64,000 bases of DNA from Avena insularis (GCA_023614405.1 CM042697.1:160618149-160682148); one strand, 5' to 3'; positions 21,656-35,608 are shown, counted from the first letter of the stretch. The notes: a model not told the origin generated them from the letters alone. Numbers and translations: made by a program.

Positions 21656-22622
21656 ATGGATAACCCACTTGGTTTTCTGTTTGGGAAAACTACTACCACT
21701 GTTAAGGTAGTGGATGAACCACCACCTGTTGAGATAGATCCTTTTAAGATACCTACAAGTATTGTTGATCATGTTATGGATAATTGTTATTTAGGGGATG
21801 GAACCGTTCATCCTGGTGATCACTTGCTTTTTATCCATGAATTATGCGAGTTGTTTAAGTGTGCAGGTATCACAACTGAACAGGTGAAGAAGAAGTTACT
21901 CTCTATATCCTTGAAAGGGAGAGCTGAAGAATGGTATACGCTGTTAAAGAATGGACAATCCATGAAATGGGATGAAATGGAATCTCTTTTTTATTATAAA
22001 TTCTATCCTCCCAGTGAGATTCATAAGGATAGGAATCTGATATATAACTTTTGGCCTCGTGATGGAGAGAGTACGACTCAAGATTGGGGGAGATTGAAGT
22101 TACTTATGCTTAAATGTCCTATTCATGAACTCCCTAACAATATTATTATCAATAACTTTTATGTTAGGCTTTCTCTTCATGATAAAGATTTACTAGATGC
22201 TTCTTGTGCTGGATAATTCACACGTATGAAGGAAGAAGCTAAATGGGATATCCTAGACCGTATTCAAGAGAACACTGAATCTTGGGAGAATGACAAAGGA
22301 AGAAAGTCAGGTATAAACTATGATTATGAATGCATTAAATCCTTTATGGGAACTGATGACTTCCGTGATATTAGTAATGAGTTTGGTCTTGACTCCCAAA
22401 GTATTGCCAATTGTTTTAAGGCTTTTGTCTGTTACATAGAGATCCCTAAAAAGAAGTGGAACAAGTACCATGCTCCCTATAAAGATGTTGTTAATCATGT
22501 TCCTGTTGGAAATACCAAAGTTTGTACTACTAATCATATTGTGCCTGAAGCTTATGTTGAGAAAACACCTTTCCCAGCTAAGGTAAAGGAGTATTCTATG
22601 ATGATTAGTGCGAATAACAAAG
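21656..22622 (+). pseudogene. E2 gag
   Basis: The frame from ATG 21656 (MDNPLGFLFGKTTTTVKV) carries the Ty3-type retrotransposon gag domain: HPGDHLLFIHELCELFKCAG, KGRAEEWYTLLKNGQSMKWD and YYKFYPPSEIHKDRN. One in-frame TAA at 22214-22216 interrupts it, after which the same frame continues (RMKEEAKWDILDRIQENTES) to the target site of the 10.6 kb insertion. Gag would build the particle. The single nonsense change is the main visible defect in this half. Confidence 0.9.
22618..22622. repeat. Target duplication CAAAG of the 10.6 kb nested insertion (left copy)
   Basis: CAAAG is repeated at 33,214-33,218. Removing the insert and one copy restores the E2 gag-pro reading frame through AAC AAA GGT ACT AAG. 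Confidence 0.88.
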
Positions 22623-25600
22623 TGCGGTGACCCATCATACCACTGCATGATGTAGTACACTATAGTCGTTGACATAACACCAATGAAACACCGTCACTAG
22701 TATTACATCCCTCTGAGTGGTACAACAGAAATACAACAGGTCCAAGACATGACTATAGGTTACAACTCAACTCTTTACACAAGATCCAGAGAACACTCTA
22801 GGTCAAAGAGAGAGAGAAACTTCTTACGAAGAAGTATTAGGAATAAATAACTCATAGCTACCATACTTATAAAACTAGTAACTGAACTACTGGCTTGTAT
22901 TGCTGCTATTGCAATACTCTACAGAAGTAGGTTCTATGGTTAGAAATTCTATTCTTATCTAATCGGCAACTTCGTCTTCACTTGACTTGATGTATATGTT
23001 GACTTTCTTGACTTCATTGAAGAGCGTTAGCTTTTGATGATGATTCCTGGAGCATAACTTGATGTAGACGTCGTCTGTACTGGCTTTAGAACCTAGCAAG
23101 GGTTAAGAAGATACTTTGAGTACGAGCGTACTCAGCAAGTTCACTAGAAAAAGAGTGTTTGATGCACTATAACTACGGCCACAGACCATAGGTTGTAGGC
23201 AATGCAGGTTTTCAAAAACATTTCTCCAAAGGTTGCTTTTATTCTGAAAAGCTATGTCCGTCAGCCTTCACGGGTTTACCAGAACTTTCATGGAGTTCCT
23301 TCCCCGCCGCGTTCGCAGCTCCTTCCCAGAACAGGGAGTAACAAGTTACAGTTCTTACACTCTGCAGAGGTGCATCACTTTACCCATGAGATATCTTAGC
23401 TTTGTTGCACATCCGAATTGCAGGTTCGTTCACACTTCCTTGGTGCGAGGCCCAGACTAAGATCCAAGCCAATCACTGCCTTCTCCGTGACCTCGCATGT
23501 CTCTTTGGTGTACGCCAGCCCACCTATTGAATTACGGCAATGGCAGTACAAACCGATCAGATGCCGGAACTATCGTGGGACGTTGAGGGCTCCCACCCAT
23601 ATGCTGCATATCCTCTACGAATTACCATAAATAATATGCACGCTATGAGTGATAACAGCCACGACCCGCACATCCAGCTCCATGCGAGAGGGAAAAGATA
23701 TAGCTGACTTCTCCGTCCCATTCCAAATCTCATGGTCAACGCGTAATATTCGGCGCAAGAATCACTGGCGACATTGGTTGTTAAATCCTAGGTAATATGT
23801 TACTTTACCACCAGAACTCTTATAGTAGGTTATTACCTCATGGTAAATAACCTATAATCACATTATTATGAAAATAGTGTTTTCTGTCCTTTACAGAAAA
23901 TAATCAAAGGACATGAGCAAGTGTGAACTTGCCTTTTGTGATTGCAAGATTATGCACTCACGGTCTTCAAGACAATATAAGATCCAATATCTGAAATCAG
24001 CATCATTGGTCCAGTAAGGATTAATGTTTAAAGAAGCAAGATGCTTTTATGCATAAGTAATGTAATGCTAGTTGATAAACGCGAATCTCGAGAATAACGT
24101 TATTCTAGGGTTTGGATACTGGAAAGGGTTTCCTTGGAATGTGTTGCCCTTTTAGATTAAGTTTCATACATGTGCTTCTTATTAAGGCTTGTGAGTGTGT
24201 GGAAAACAACAGGTATTGATACATCAACAAAATACACAGTATGGAATGCTACTCAAGGTTGCTTACATCTTAATTGTTTATCTTCAAGTTTTACTTTACA
24301 AGTAATGTCACTCATAAAGAATTTAAGTATTAACAATCTTATTATACAAGTAAAGTATAAAGTAAGGTGTTTACTATTAATTGTCATATGTTGATTGAAG
24401 TGGCAAAACGAATAACTTTTGAAGAAAATCTTACTCAGCTAAGCAAAAGCATTTAAGATTTTAAATAAACCTTATGAGGTGTTCTTTCTAGTTATAGTTT
24501 TTAAGTAAGAAAGAATTACTCCATTTGAATAATGACAGCATTTTTATTTGAGACTTATCTATCTTGGTTTTTAACTTGGTTGGTTTGGTATTAGGATGCT
24601 TTATAACTTAATCACAACAGACCAAAGTTAACTATAAAGCATATAATAAAGTCTTTAGCATTATACTTAAAGCTTGCAAACTAAAGGTAACTTTAAGGAT
24701 GTAGATAGACTTATGTCAACACCTGGATTTTTCAATCCTAGATGCCTGTTATGCCATACATCGCAATCCCAGGATTACCATTTTTGCGAGACATAACAGA
24801 ATTGGATACCATAGTACTTCATCCATTACAAACGATACATAAGTTCTTACACGAATAGGGATCTCATGATCCAGTTCTCAATACACATCAAGCAGCGGAA
24901 TACGTAATAATAACGGTAGCGTAGGCGAAGCTCCATCTTGAGGTCACAGGCAATCGACGATGGGAGATGATCCTAGTTGTCATAACCTTCCTGGGGTCCA
25001 TCTTCCAGGTACTCCTCTTCATAGTCTGGCCATGGGAATAGCCAGGGAAAAAGCCATGAGTACTCTTTAAGTACTCACAAACTAATACTAACAGGTAAGG
25101 TTTTTTTTGGATAATAGGACACTAGGCTCTAGGGTTGTTTTGCAAAAATCCAGGTTTATCTCTACTCAGTTCCAAAGCTAGTCACAATTTTATAACTCCT
25201 AATGGGATCTTGTAATTCAGGTCACAACTCTGTTATGGTCAAGTCAAAGTCTCAATTCGTTTCACAAGTCATTTTGAAAAGTCGGCGGGAACGATGGCCC
25301 TCAATTGTCCATAACGCGGATGCGGCTATTCAATAGTTTGACACTCTGCAGAGATTGTACACTTTCACCACAACATTCGATACATCCGTCAGAACAAATC
25401 CTAAATTCACCATACTCGATGCGGATAATCAATCCTAACCTTTCGATTACACGCCCTAGTATAAGCACCTCTCCTGTGAGTTTGGCCTCCCAACCATGAC
25501 CACTGTCATCTTGGGTACTGCACAGGTGGACAATCTTCACAAGGTAGTCTCAGCTTAGACCTTGGCCAGGAGGGAACTAATACTAAGGTATATAAGTTTC

Positions 25601-26139
25601 CAGTCAAGCCCTACCCAATCTTCGGGTATTGTGGTTGTACGATAAAATTGGAATGGTATCGCATCCAGACAACCATCAGTTTTATAAAGGGGCTAAGGCT
25701 CATGCCTCAACATTTGTATCACCAAAATCATCAAGTGTTTGGAAACACATGTCCAAAACATTTCAATAGAATGATCCATCATTCCAAGGTTTTCATAACC
25801 ATTTTTCCACCAAGTATTCCCATCTAAAAGTTGATCAAGTTTTATGCTTAGCACTAGCATCTGGTGGGGTGGTACTAATGAGGGTGGTAACTAGTGGAGT
25901 TTCACTAAGTCCAACATTATATCTTAGGCTGATATCAAGGTTTCTAGCTTAGGCCAAATTTTATGCTCTTTATGCAACCTTCAAAGACAACTATGCGGTA
26001 TCTACCAAACTCTTAGGTAGACTCTAAGTAAGCTTTGATAAAGAAATAAAGTAAGAAGCTTGCACATGAAACTAGGATTGGTTTATCAAGTGGGTATGAT
26101 CACATATGCTTAAGGCATATAGTAGTCATATCACAAGTA

Positions 26140-26320
26140 TGGGTTTGTGGCAACAGTAGGGTATCTGGCAAGGGTTAGCTTGCACCAATATGAGTATAAG
26201 CTTGCATAGGTATAGTATCTTGCAAGTGTTAGCTTGCACATTCACTAGTAGTATTAGGCTTGCTAAGTTAATAGCTTGCAAGTATTGGCTTGCATTGGTA
26301 TAGTATCAGCTTGCCTTGTG
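26140..26320 (+). repeat. Degenerate short repeats (AGCTTGCA) in the nested LTR
   Basis: AGCTTGCAC, AAGCTTGCA, TAGCTTGCA and GGCTTGCA recur about every 25-45 bases, interleaved with GTATAGTATC and GCAAGTGTTAGC. It looks like a decayed short tandem array inside the LTR-type insertion. Confidence 0.6.
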
Positions 26321-28783
26321 CAGAGCAGTGGTTGAAGTTCTCCTCGGCTTCCTCTTCATAGTATCCTCCTTCCTCCTCGTATCCTTGGTCGGTACTAGCG
26401 TCTATGAATAAATACGAGGTACACAATCACCAAACAATACTTAACTACTTGCAATCATCACACACAAGGGTCCTATAGATGATCTAGCATCATCTCTAAC
26501 ATTACAAGGTTAAAGCTTGGTTTAAACCTTTTATTTATTTTTAGAAAAGTAATTTCTACTCATTGAAAAACTACTTAAGATTTAATATTCTCCAAACTAA
26601 ACATGGGATCATGTTGACACATGTCATCACCACATATTGTAGTCCATGGGAATGTGATTTAAAGTGGTGTCACAATTACCCTTTTATTTTAATTAATTAA
26701 AGTGGCTAGACATGCTTATGAAGCATTCTTTTATTACTTCAACATTATTTCTGCAAGTAAACCTATATATTTTTTATATATTCTGAAAGGTAAGGTTAAA
26801 AGTGATCTTTGAGAGTTGGAATCAACTCAAAAGCTTTTATGGTTTAAATTTGAAAAATGTTTGAATGCAGAAAAGCTTCTGCCTTGTTATTTTTGCTATG
26901 GTGATCTACAGATCCAAATGACTTGAATCCAACGGGCTTGGATTAAGCATTCACAGACCTTTCCAACAAAATTGGTTTCATCCAATTTGGTGCACTGAAT
27001 CGATCTGGGTTGATTTTTGAAGTTGGGTGCTGAAGTGTGTTTGAATTTAAAAAGAAAAGGTTTAATTTGAATTGCTGGGCTGCGCGTGAAATTCTAACGG
27101 GCCGGCCTGCTAAGCACAGGGCTCCCGCGGGCTGCTTAAGTGGGTGTCCCCACTCGTCAGTGACACGGGGCTGGGCGAAGCGGTATGGGGCAACGTGGAT
27201 CGTTCGATCTAGTTCTAATCTAACGGCTGAGGGTCATCGTCGACGCGAGACAGCTTCGGCGAGAATGAAACCTAGCACGGCCAGTGGGGGGTGCTGGGGG
27301 CTCACCGGGGTACGGGCGAGGGTCGGCAAGGCGGGCGAACGACAAAGTCGATGACGGTGAACCTCCTAGTACCGGTGGCTTCTCCTGGGGCGGCTCCAAT
27401 CGTTGGCTTCCTTCTTCTCCGGCAGCGGCAGGCTCCAGTGAAATTCCGGCGAGGTGGTGCTCGCCTTGCTCTGAGAATGGTGTGGCACGGTCAGTGAGGA
27501 GAGGGGAGTGAGATGGTGTGAAGAAATCGTGCGGGGGTGGCCTCTATTTATAGTCGAGCGAGGGGACCGTCAAGGCGGTGTGAGCTCGTCGGCGGCGAGG
27601 TTACAGGAAGCTAATGACCTGGGCAAGGCTAGGGGCGGTCTGTGTCTCTGGCGATGCTCAACGACATGGTCGCGAGGCATGGGCGGTGGTTTGGCAGAGG
27701 CAATGCAGGCAGCAGCGTCTTCGACGGCGGGCGATGGCTGTATGGCACGGGGCGGCAAACGGGGATGTATGGCGGTCTCCTGGGTCGGTGGTGATCGTGT
27801 ATGCACGCGGTGAGGGCGGCGCACGGTCTGTGGATGCTGGTCGAGGGTGGCGCTCTGGTGCACGCTCGGCATGGTCTGGGCGTCTCTTGTGCGCGTGGTC
27901 CAGGGCTTGGCAACGCTCGTGGCTGGAACAGGCAGTGGCGGTGGACGGTGGGCTGCCTCCCAGACAAGGTTGGCACGGCTAGTTCTTCCTCTAGCCTGCT
28001 GTCGACTATGGGGTGGCATTGAGGTGCTTTTACTGTCACCATTAATGGCAATGGCAAGCTCACAGGGGTGCTAGTGTTGGGCTAATCTTTCTAGATGATC
28101 TAGTGAGGTGTGTGTGTGAGCTAACTAGGGAACAAGTTAGGCAAGAATCACTGCACACTATAGTGTTTGATGTTTTGTTTGATTTGTGTCTGCAACCTGT
28201 TTGATGAAATGGCCGCATGAAGTCAAGTTTTGAATTTTGAAATGAATTTTGGTGGGTTTGCTAGATTGGTGCTGGTGAGTCTGCAGATGCTTGGGATTTG
28301 AAAGTTGAGCTTGTTTTAGTGGTTTTTGAAAAAGTGGGATCTTCCCATATGAAGAAGATTCAATTTTGAATTGTCATTTAAACTATGCATTTGAAAGTTT
28401 CTGGATGATCACAAAGTGGGCCTTGATACTTTGTTATGAGTACATTCAAGGGGTGCAAAGATCCAGAAAAGTTTCCGTTAGGTTGTGAAAGTTTGAGACA
28501 ACCAAAGTAGGCATGAGAGTTAAATTGGTCAAAATGACCATTCACTTAATATATTTGTTTTGATTTACTTGTCTTTAAGGAAAGTGTGGGAAATGTTTTA
28601 GATGATGTTCTTTTCACCTAAGAAACATTTTACAAGCAATGGATCACACAAACAAGGTGGTTTTTAAAGAAATTAAAAATCCATGCATTCACATATGCAT
28701 GCATTCATGGGTTTACTTAGAAAAGTTTTTGTTAACCCTAATTTTGATGATTAGTTTTTTGATGATCTAAGTTTGATATTTTT

Positions 28784-28794
28784 GGGATGTTACA
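28784..28794. repeat. Internal copy of the insertion's terminal motif
   Basis: GGGATGTTACA matches the outer right end at 33,203-33,213 exactly, while the sequence 5' of each copy differs. It marks a probable LTR edge within the 10.6 kb insertion. Confidence 0.6.
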
Positions 28795-31700
28795 ACTTGG
28801 GGTGTATTACTTATGATACTTGTATCCTGTTCACTTTATATTGTCTCCTTAGAGTTACTTAAGAATGGCATTACTTCTATTGGAGTAGTGATTTCCTTAC
28901 ATTATAATGGTATAAAGGAATTTACCTTCCTATAAAGATGTGGTTAAGGTTTATGAATAAGTAAACAATATTATTTACTACTTATGGATTCACTTATAGT
29001 GTTTTGATTTGTTCATAAACTTGTGGTCAAAGTAAAGAAATGGTTTTTATTTTATTATAATTAATCTTGGAGATTTTAGATTTGATAAGGATTCTTTTAT
29101 AAAATAATCTACATTAATGGTTGAGAGATAATTTAATAAAATTGTATTTAAAATGTGTTGAACCATTTTGACTTATATTATGAATATTTAAGACTAAACT
29201 TTTTATTAGACTAAATTCATTAATTTAAGAAATATTAACAAATTTTATTTGACATTGTATGAATTATTAACTAAAGAAATAGGTTTAAATTCAAGTTATT
29301 AAAGTGTTTAATTTTTTATTTAACTTAAAAGTGGAATATCACATTTTTAACATGTAGCTATTATTTTTGTGATCATTTTGGTATATTACATTTATTTTTA
29401 TGATTTATAAATAATAAGATATGATTTTAATAAAGTTTATTACTATATAAATACTTAATAATTAACAAATATTTAATTAAGGAAAATATTAATGTATAAT
29501 TATAATTTTAAATTATAATTCTTATTTTCTAAGATTTTTAGTATTTTATTTATATTTTTAACATTTACTAATATTAAAATATGATTTATCAAAGTTTTAT
29601 TACTTATAAAACTTTTATTAAATTATATTTATTTAAATAATTGTCATAACAATATATGATAATAATTTTAAGTTGTAGATTTCATTTTTCTGAAAATTTT
29701 CATATATAAAACATATTTTTTCTGAATTATAAAACAAAAGTTATTAATAAAACAAGATTTAATCATTTTATTATATTGGAATTAATATTGTTTTATCTAG
29801 TTCATAAAAAGAAATACTTTTTATACCAAAGCTAACCTAGACTAAGTCACTGACTAGTGGGCCATCGGCCACATCACCCCTCAGATTGGTGAATTCATTT
29901 GTTACTGGCCCAACTTCTACCCACAGTCAATGACAGGTGGACCAGGGACCACGTCATAAGCCACATTAGCAACGACCAGTCAAAGGCTGACCAGGTCAAG
30001 GGTGACCTCATCCTGATGTCACGATGACATCAACAATGGCATTGCTCTCAGATGATGCTCGAATCCAGCGACAAGACGCACGCGCGCTTGCGGGGCTAGG
30101 AAATTCGGACGCGGGAGACTGGGCCGAATCGATTGGTGGCCGCGCCGCCTGTATTTGGTCACCGGAGCACTAGCTCCGACGAGCATCTGCGGCGGCGGAC
30201 AAAGGTGCACGATGCAGGCGCGATGGAGGAAGAGAGAGAGGAAAAGGGGAGGTCCCTAAGGACCAGGAGCTCGCCACGAAGCAGGCAGAGGGGTCGTCGA
30301 GGAGCTAGGTGGCCGGAATTGATGGCGAGCGCGACGGCCGGAGGCGAGGAACGAGGGTCTGATTGCATCAGTGGAGACCTCGCCCGCATGCATGCTTCGG
30401 GGCAATCGACGGAGACGAACTAGGCGGAGCTCCCAGACATCTCGGCGAGTCAAGGGGTGGTCGGACGTGGCCGGAACGACGAACACCAGCGAGCTAGGTT
30501 TTCGGCTACTGGGAGAAATCAAAGAGGAAGAAGGGGATTAGGGTTCTCCGGTGGCGTCCAGGGTTACTTGTAGACGACCATGAGCGGTGGCGTGGATCTT
30601 GGCGGGGCCGGACGTCATGGCGCGGTGGCGGACAACGGCGATGCTGACAGCTAGCTTCTTGTGACGTCGGGGAGGAAGACGACGACGTACTTTTCGTGGA
30701 AAACCCCCTAGCAATTTTTCTGATTTGCTCCATGGTCCCTCCTCGGTCCCACGTGTCAACCAGAGAGAGATAGATTTGGTTGGTTATTGGGCTGCAGTTG
30801 GGTGGCTGTGGTTGCTCGTGGCGATGGATAAGAAAGAGGAAATGGGCCATGGGCCAGATTTGGTGTGTCCTCTGTTTTTTCCTGGTTTTATTCCTTTTTC
30901 ATTTTCTGTTTTGTATTTTATATTTGGTTTGAACTTTTCTTTTTGGAATTTTATTTGATGAATACTTGCAGCAACAATAAAGTTATTAAGAATCCATTTG
31001 TGAACTTTTATTATGTATTGTGATATTTTCTTTATTTCCATTATATATATCCTTTTTCTATTTTTATTTGTGAGGGCCTTTAATATGAATTTAATTGGGC
31101 AAAAATTTATAAACTTATTATAGAATGCATTACTACTAACTAATGAGATTTTATTCTCATTAATATATAATATTAAGGCAAATTTTTATATTTAGTGATC
31201 CTTCAAAATTATTTGGTACATAAAGTTCTAAGTACTAATGGGGTTAGTATTATTCCTATGAATTTTGGAAATAGCAATATAACTATTTTATTATTACTAA
31301 CTTAAGTGTTAAAGATTTGAGATTATAAATGGCTATCCTAAATTATGGAAGTTTTAATATTTTTATAACCTTTGATATCTATGAATAAAGGTGAATGGTT
31401 CAGATATATTATCTTTATGTTAAAGATCTTTAATGATATCACCATTTAGAAAAAAGTATTGGGATTGTTTTCTAGGCTAACTTATGAGAAATAATTGGTA
31501 AAGATAGCTCCTAAGCACATATGGTTATAATAAATGGAATTGAGAAAAGATGTGCTTAATTGATTGAATATAGGAGTTATCTTTATAAAGCTTTGTGTAA
31601 ATAAGATGATATATCAATTAGATGAAATGGATAATATATTTGGTTATAGAATTAGGTTTTAGTGTTTACCAAGAATTGCTATATTCCATAGTTCACAACC

Positions 31701-33218
31701 CTGGATTTCTAGCTAAGGAATTCCTTTCCTAGATATATTAATTCTCTATATCCATCATCATGTGTTCACATGATGAGCTTTGCTTCAAAAGAATATTCTT
31801 ATCCACCTTTTATTCTTCTAAATCCACTTGTAAATCCAATGAGCTTATCATTAAAGCCTTTCATAATCATTTAGATCTATACTTGGCTATATCAACTATT
31901 CTATTGCTGATAATCCCCAATCCAATAAGTGGTTATTTCTAACTCCAATCATACTCTTCCTTAATCATCCTTCACTAATATCACTTCAATAGATGTATAC
32001 ATCAAATCCTACTTCACCTCAAGTGCTTAGTATTTCCAAAGAGGAAAATACTACTTCTTTAATCCAATGTTTCTCTAACATCATTTTAATCATACTATCT
32101 TGTCTCTACTTGACTCCAGTATCTAACATTCCAACCTCACATTATATTAATGTGACCTGTAATGACTAATCTAGGATAATATATCTATACTATGGTTCAA
32201 TCATGTTTTATCCACCAATGTCACTTATACATGGTATAAGCATTCAGTATTGGTGAATAAGGCATGATCATTATAATCCTTTGATCCTTTATGATTCAGG
32301 TTTCCAGTTGGCTAAACAAGGCTTCATCAATACAACATTACAGCTGTATTATAATTATCTTCTGTTTAGCTCTATTGGATTAAGAGATATAATTCATTGA
32401 CTATACCTACTTGATCCAATAGGACTACTCCTGGTAACTTATCTTCAGACTTCATCCTTGTAATCTTCTTTGTTACCATATTGATTTGGTTTTCTTCAAT
32501 CACTCCCATCCTAAAGATGATATCTAAAACTAGCTTCACTATTTACCTCTTCTTACTTCTTTCTTTATAAGCCTTAAGTGAATGCTATAATAAGGACAAG
32601 AGTTGATAGGTCAAGAATTGATAGGTTATGAATTGGTGAATCAATAGTTGATTTCTCAATATTGATGAACAACAAATATAAGGATAGGATTCAATAGAGA
32701 TGATAAAGATTTATATGGAAAGAAAGATTTATGGTGAATGATCTTGACTTGGTTTCTTTCCTATTCAATCTCACTAAAGAGTTAAAGTTAAGCATTTCCA
32801 TGATACTCATGGTATAAGTAGATGAGATTACGATATAGTTGTTTCATTCTTATTACTTAAGTTATATTTATAACTTGGTATTCATGAGTGATTATATTGA
32901 ATACAATGATATGATCACTTAAGGATCAAATATAAATCATTAAGTCATGTATTAGGGTTTAAATCTTATTACATTTTATCTACCCTTAGATCAAATCATG
33001 TTTACCCAAAATAAGGTTTTAGCAAAGGTCATATTGAAACTTATCGCAGTCAACTTGATGATCTACTTCAGTTACATGAAGTTGAGGGAAGCTTCAATCA
33101 CTTTGACAAGTTTTTATTTAAAAGCATGAAAATTATTCGGATTTTCTATGCATGAATGCAATGCACACATCTGTGTTCAGCTTATTTCTAAGCTCTAATG
33201 CTGGGATGTTACACAAAG

Positions 33219-34176
33219 GTACTAAGAAAATTGTGGAACCTGATAAGCAAATGAATATTGAACTTGTGGTAGCTATTGTGAAAGATCTTGATGCTAGAAA
33301 TATAGAGGATGAACATATTGTCTTCTGTGAAGACGCTTATAATATTATTTCTCATCCTAGTAAGGCTAGAAAAGCTAGTTTCCCTGTGCTTTCTGTTATA
33401 ATTGGTGATCATTGCTACTATGGTTTATGTGATATTGGTGCTAGTTCTAGTGCTATTCCTTATGAGATTTACAGGGAAATTATGCATGAGATTGCTCCTT
33501 GTGAGCTTGAGGACATTGATGTGGTTATTCACCTTGCTAATAAGGAGACCATTTGCCCGATTGGTATTGTAAGAGACGTGGAGGTTCTTTGTGGTAAGAT
33601 TAAATATCCTGCTGATTTTCTAGTGCTTAATTCAGCAGCTAGCAAATCATTTTTGGTAGACCTTTCTTGAACACTTGTGGGGCTATTATAGATTGTAAAA
33701 AGGAAAAAGTTTTAACTAAGTTTGATGGATATTCTTATGTGTTTAACTTTTCCAAATTTGCTAAAGCTCCTTGTGAAAATAGCTTGCCTAATGAAGATTT
33801 CAGGATGGAACAACTTGCTTCTATTGATCTAGTTTATGACCTTGGACCTCTTTTTGGTGATTGTAAGTATGCTCATACTGATGATAAAGTTGTTGACAAT
33901 GACAGCTATATTGTCAACTTTATTCAAAGTGCTACTGAAAGTTATTATGAGAGAGGGAAACATGGTTTTATGCATCTCAATAATATTAAGTTTCCCTGTT
34001 TTATGTTGAAAGCTTTGAAGTTGCATTTGTTTTGTCTTCCTATGCTAGTGGCTTTTTGTTTCAACAATTTGTTTTCTCATGATACCCCCATGCATAGGAA
34101 GTGGGTTAGACTCAAATGTGTTAGTTATTTGCTTCTTGATGCTCTTTTTCACTCCAGATATATATCTCCTATGTGA
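33219..34176 (+). pseudogene. E2 aspartic protease and C-terminal extension
   Basis: Reading resumes at GTKKIVEPDKQMNIELVV and continues to the protease site CYYGLCDIGASSSAIPYEIY (D-I-G-A-S), then IVRDVEVLCGKIKYPADFLV. The frame shifts near 33,645, and homology continues in another frame from about 33,667 (NTCGAIIDCKKEKVLTKF). The ORF then runs about 130 residues past the protease (including LPMLVAFCFNNLFSHDTPMH) and stops at 34,174-34,176. There is no RT after it. The protease would mature Gag. The extension takes the place of pol. Confidence 0.85.
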
Positions 34177-35040
34177 GCATCTTTGAAATTTTTAAGCCTA
34201 ACTTAAAGGCAATAAAGAAAAGTACTTCTTGGGAGATAACCCAATAGTTTTGTCGAGTATTGGAAGTTATTACCTCAATAATAACCGCTCCTTATCCTTT
34301 TTGTTTTGGTTTTTGTGTCAAGTTCAACTACTTTTGAGAAGTGGAGGAGTTGTGAAAAGCGGCTGTCCTAGAACAGATTTGTGTGCTGCATTGTAAAAAT
34401 TCATGAGGGAGCTCAGTACTTCGGATGGAGCCGTATTTTCCTGTGCTTGTTCTCCAAGTTGTTACCCAACTTTCATTAGTTTTGCACTTTTTTATCGGAG
34501 CAACAAAAGGTTTTTGAAAAAATCAATCTTTACCTAATGGTCTGTTTTGACAGATTTCTGTCATATTTGCATTTGCCTCTTACAGAAGCCTTTGTTTGAT
34601 GGATTTCAGTTGAAGTCTGAACCTAAAGGTTCATTGTTTTTTCTTACACTAATGTTGTCATTGAGGTTTGTGTGAGACCTTGTAGGAAAGAAATTTCCAT
34701 GAGAAGGAGGAAAGGAGTCTGCAGAGTTCGTCTTTGAATAGGTAAAAGTGGTGAAAACAGAAGGTTCATGAAACCCAATCTTTTTATAATTTTATGTTTT
34801 TATTACATAAGTAAGGTTACGAGACGGAACATAGGAGGAAACATAGGTCGGGTGGCCACACCCACCCCAGGCGCGGGCCCCAGCTGGCCGCGCCTGGAGG
34901 GGGTGTGAGCCCCCTGAGCTTCGTCTCCGCCTCGTTTTCATACCAGTACCTTCCTTATGCATTGAAACTTCATAATATATAACCCCCGGATCCCCCGAGG
35001 TTCGTGCATCGTGTTCTCATCATGTTTTCGTTTCGATCTA
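34177..35040 (+). other. E2 region after protease: conserved block and internal promoter-like segment
   Basis: Bases 34,193-34,320 (AGTACTTCTTGGGAGATAAC, then CCCAATAG and a T-rich tail) match the equivalent place in element X (minus, 45,508-45,632). Bases 34,840-34,940 look like an LTR promoter: a GC hairpin at 34,867-34,897 (CCAGGCGCGGG / GCCGCGCCTGG) in the same G/C-rich setting as in the LTRs, followed by a leader into the accessory ORF. No gene lies here. Confidence 0.6.
34867..34897 (+). repeat. Internal GC hairpin in E2 resembling the LTR promoter hairpin
   Basis: CCAGGCGCGG and CCGCGCCTGG form a nearly perfect stem around a short loop, in a GTGGCCACACCC... context like the LTR promoter, but it lies 17 kb from the 5' LTR and just upstream of the accessory ORF. 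Confidence 0.75.
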
Positions 35041-35073
35041 TTTCTGTCAGAAAATCTTCTCAATTTGAGAACA

Positions 35074-35608
35074 CCATGGTCTCCGCCAACGACAAAGGCA
35101 AGAAGCCCGAGGAAGACAATCCTCACAATCCCAAGGAGAAGGAGATTTTGGTAGGGGATGAAGAAGACATGGAGTAGGACGAGCATCCAGACACCCGCGC
35201 TACCATCGCAAGCATTGGAATGGTGGAAAAACCTACCAAGCTTAGGAGGACAGCACAGATGTCTACAGGAGGGAAACCTCCATGTCTTATCTTTGTTCCA
35301 CGGTCACCTCCTCCACGTACCGAGAATCCCTTCCATACTCTTATACATGAGCATCAATACCAACAGGTGCCCAAAGGGAACTTGCCCTCGATGTGGGATT
35401 TGCCTCGTTCTAACCATGTAGGGGAGGAACACACTAAGAAGGAAGAGTGGGAAAGAATAGCAAGGACTGGGACTCTCGGTCCGATATGATCATGAACTAC
35501 ATTGAGCAAAATTCGGAGTTGATTCGTACTCTGACCTTCGAGATTGAGGATTTGTGGAAACTGATTGAGGAGCTTATTAAGAGAACACCACCACCACTGA
35601 AGGAGTAA
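35074..35608 (+). pseudogene. E2 accessory ORF region
   Basis: From ATG 35,074 the frame begins MVSANDKGKKPEEDNPHNPK, then breaks. Other frames continue with KPTKLRRTAQMSTGGKPPCL and a basic, Pro-rich stretch to about 35,489, and further bits to 35,608. It is highly charged, has no enzyme motif, and lies where element Z carries its own accessory ORF (55,549-56,292). TTCCAAGCTTGGGGGAG follows at about 35,641, as TTCCAAGCTTGGGGAG does after Z's. Function unknown. It may be RNA-binding. Confidence 0.5.

Larger units (their letters stand above)
22623..33213. mobile_element. Non-coding 10.6 kb LTR-type insertion in E2
   Basis: It begins TGCGGTGACCCATCATACCA and ends CTGGGATGTTACA (TG...CA), flanked by CAAAG. 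It has no gag, protease, RT or integrase. The same end motif GGGATGTTACA also occurs internally at 28,784-28,794, so the block is probably two related large LTRs or LTR parts: 22,623-28,794 with a GC-rich island at 27,040-28,080, and 28,795-33,213 with a GC-rich island at 30,010-30,850. In reverse it reads TGTAACATCCC at each terminus, like known long grass LTRs. Two places in the left part encode similar Glu/Tyr-rich strings on the minus strand (near 26,330-26,410 and 24,990-25,030). Large stretches (28,800-29,830 and 31,000-33,100) are extremely AT-rich. Confidence 0.7.

Noticed and set aside
27037..28074. Several overlapping ORFs over 100 codons on both strands
   Set aside because: GC-rich island inside the nested LTR; all frames are open by composition and none has a domain or codon pattern.
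30019..30850. ORFs on both strands, the longest 114 codons
   Set aside because: Second GC-rich LTR promoter-like island, with no conserved motif; low-complexity Ser/Pro/Arg strings.
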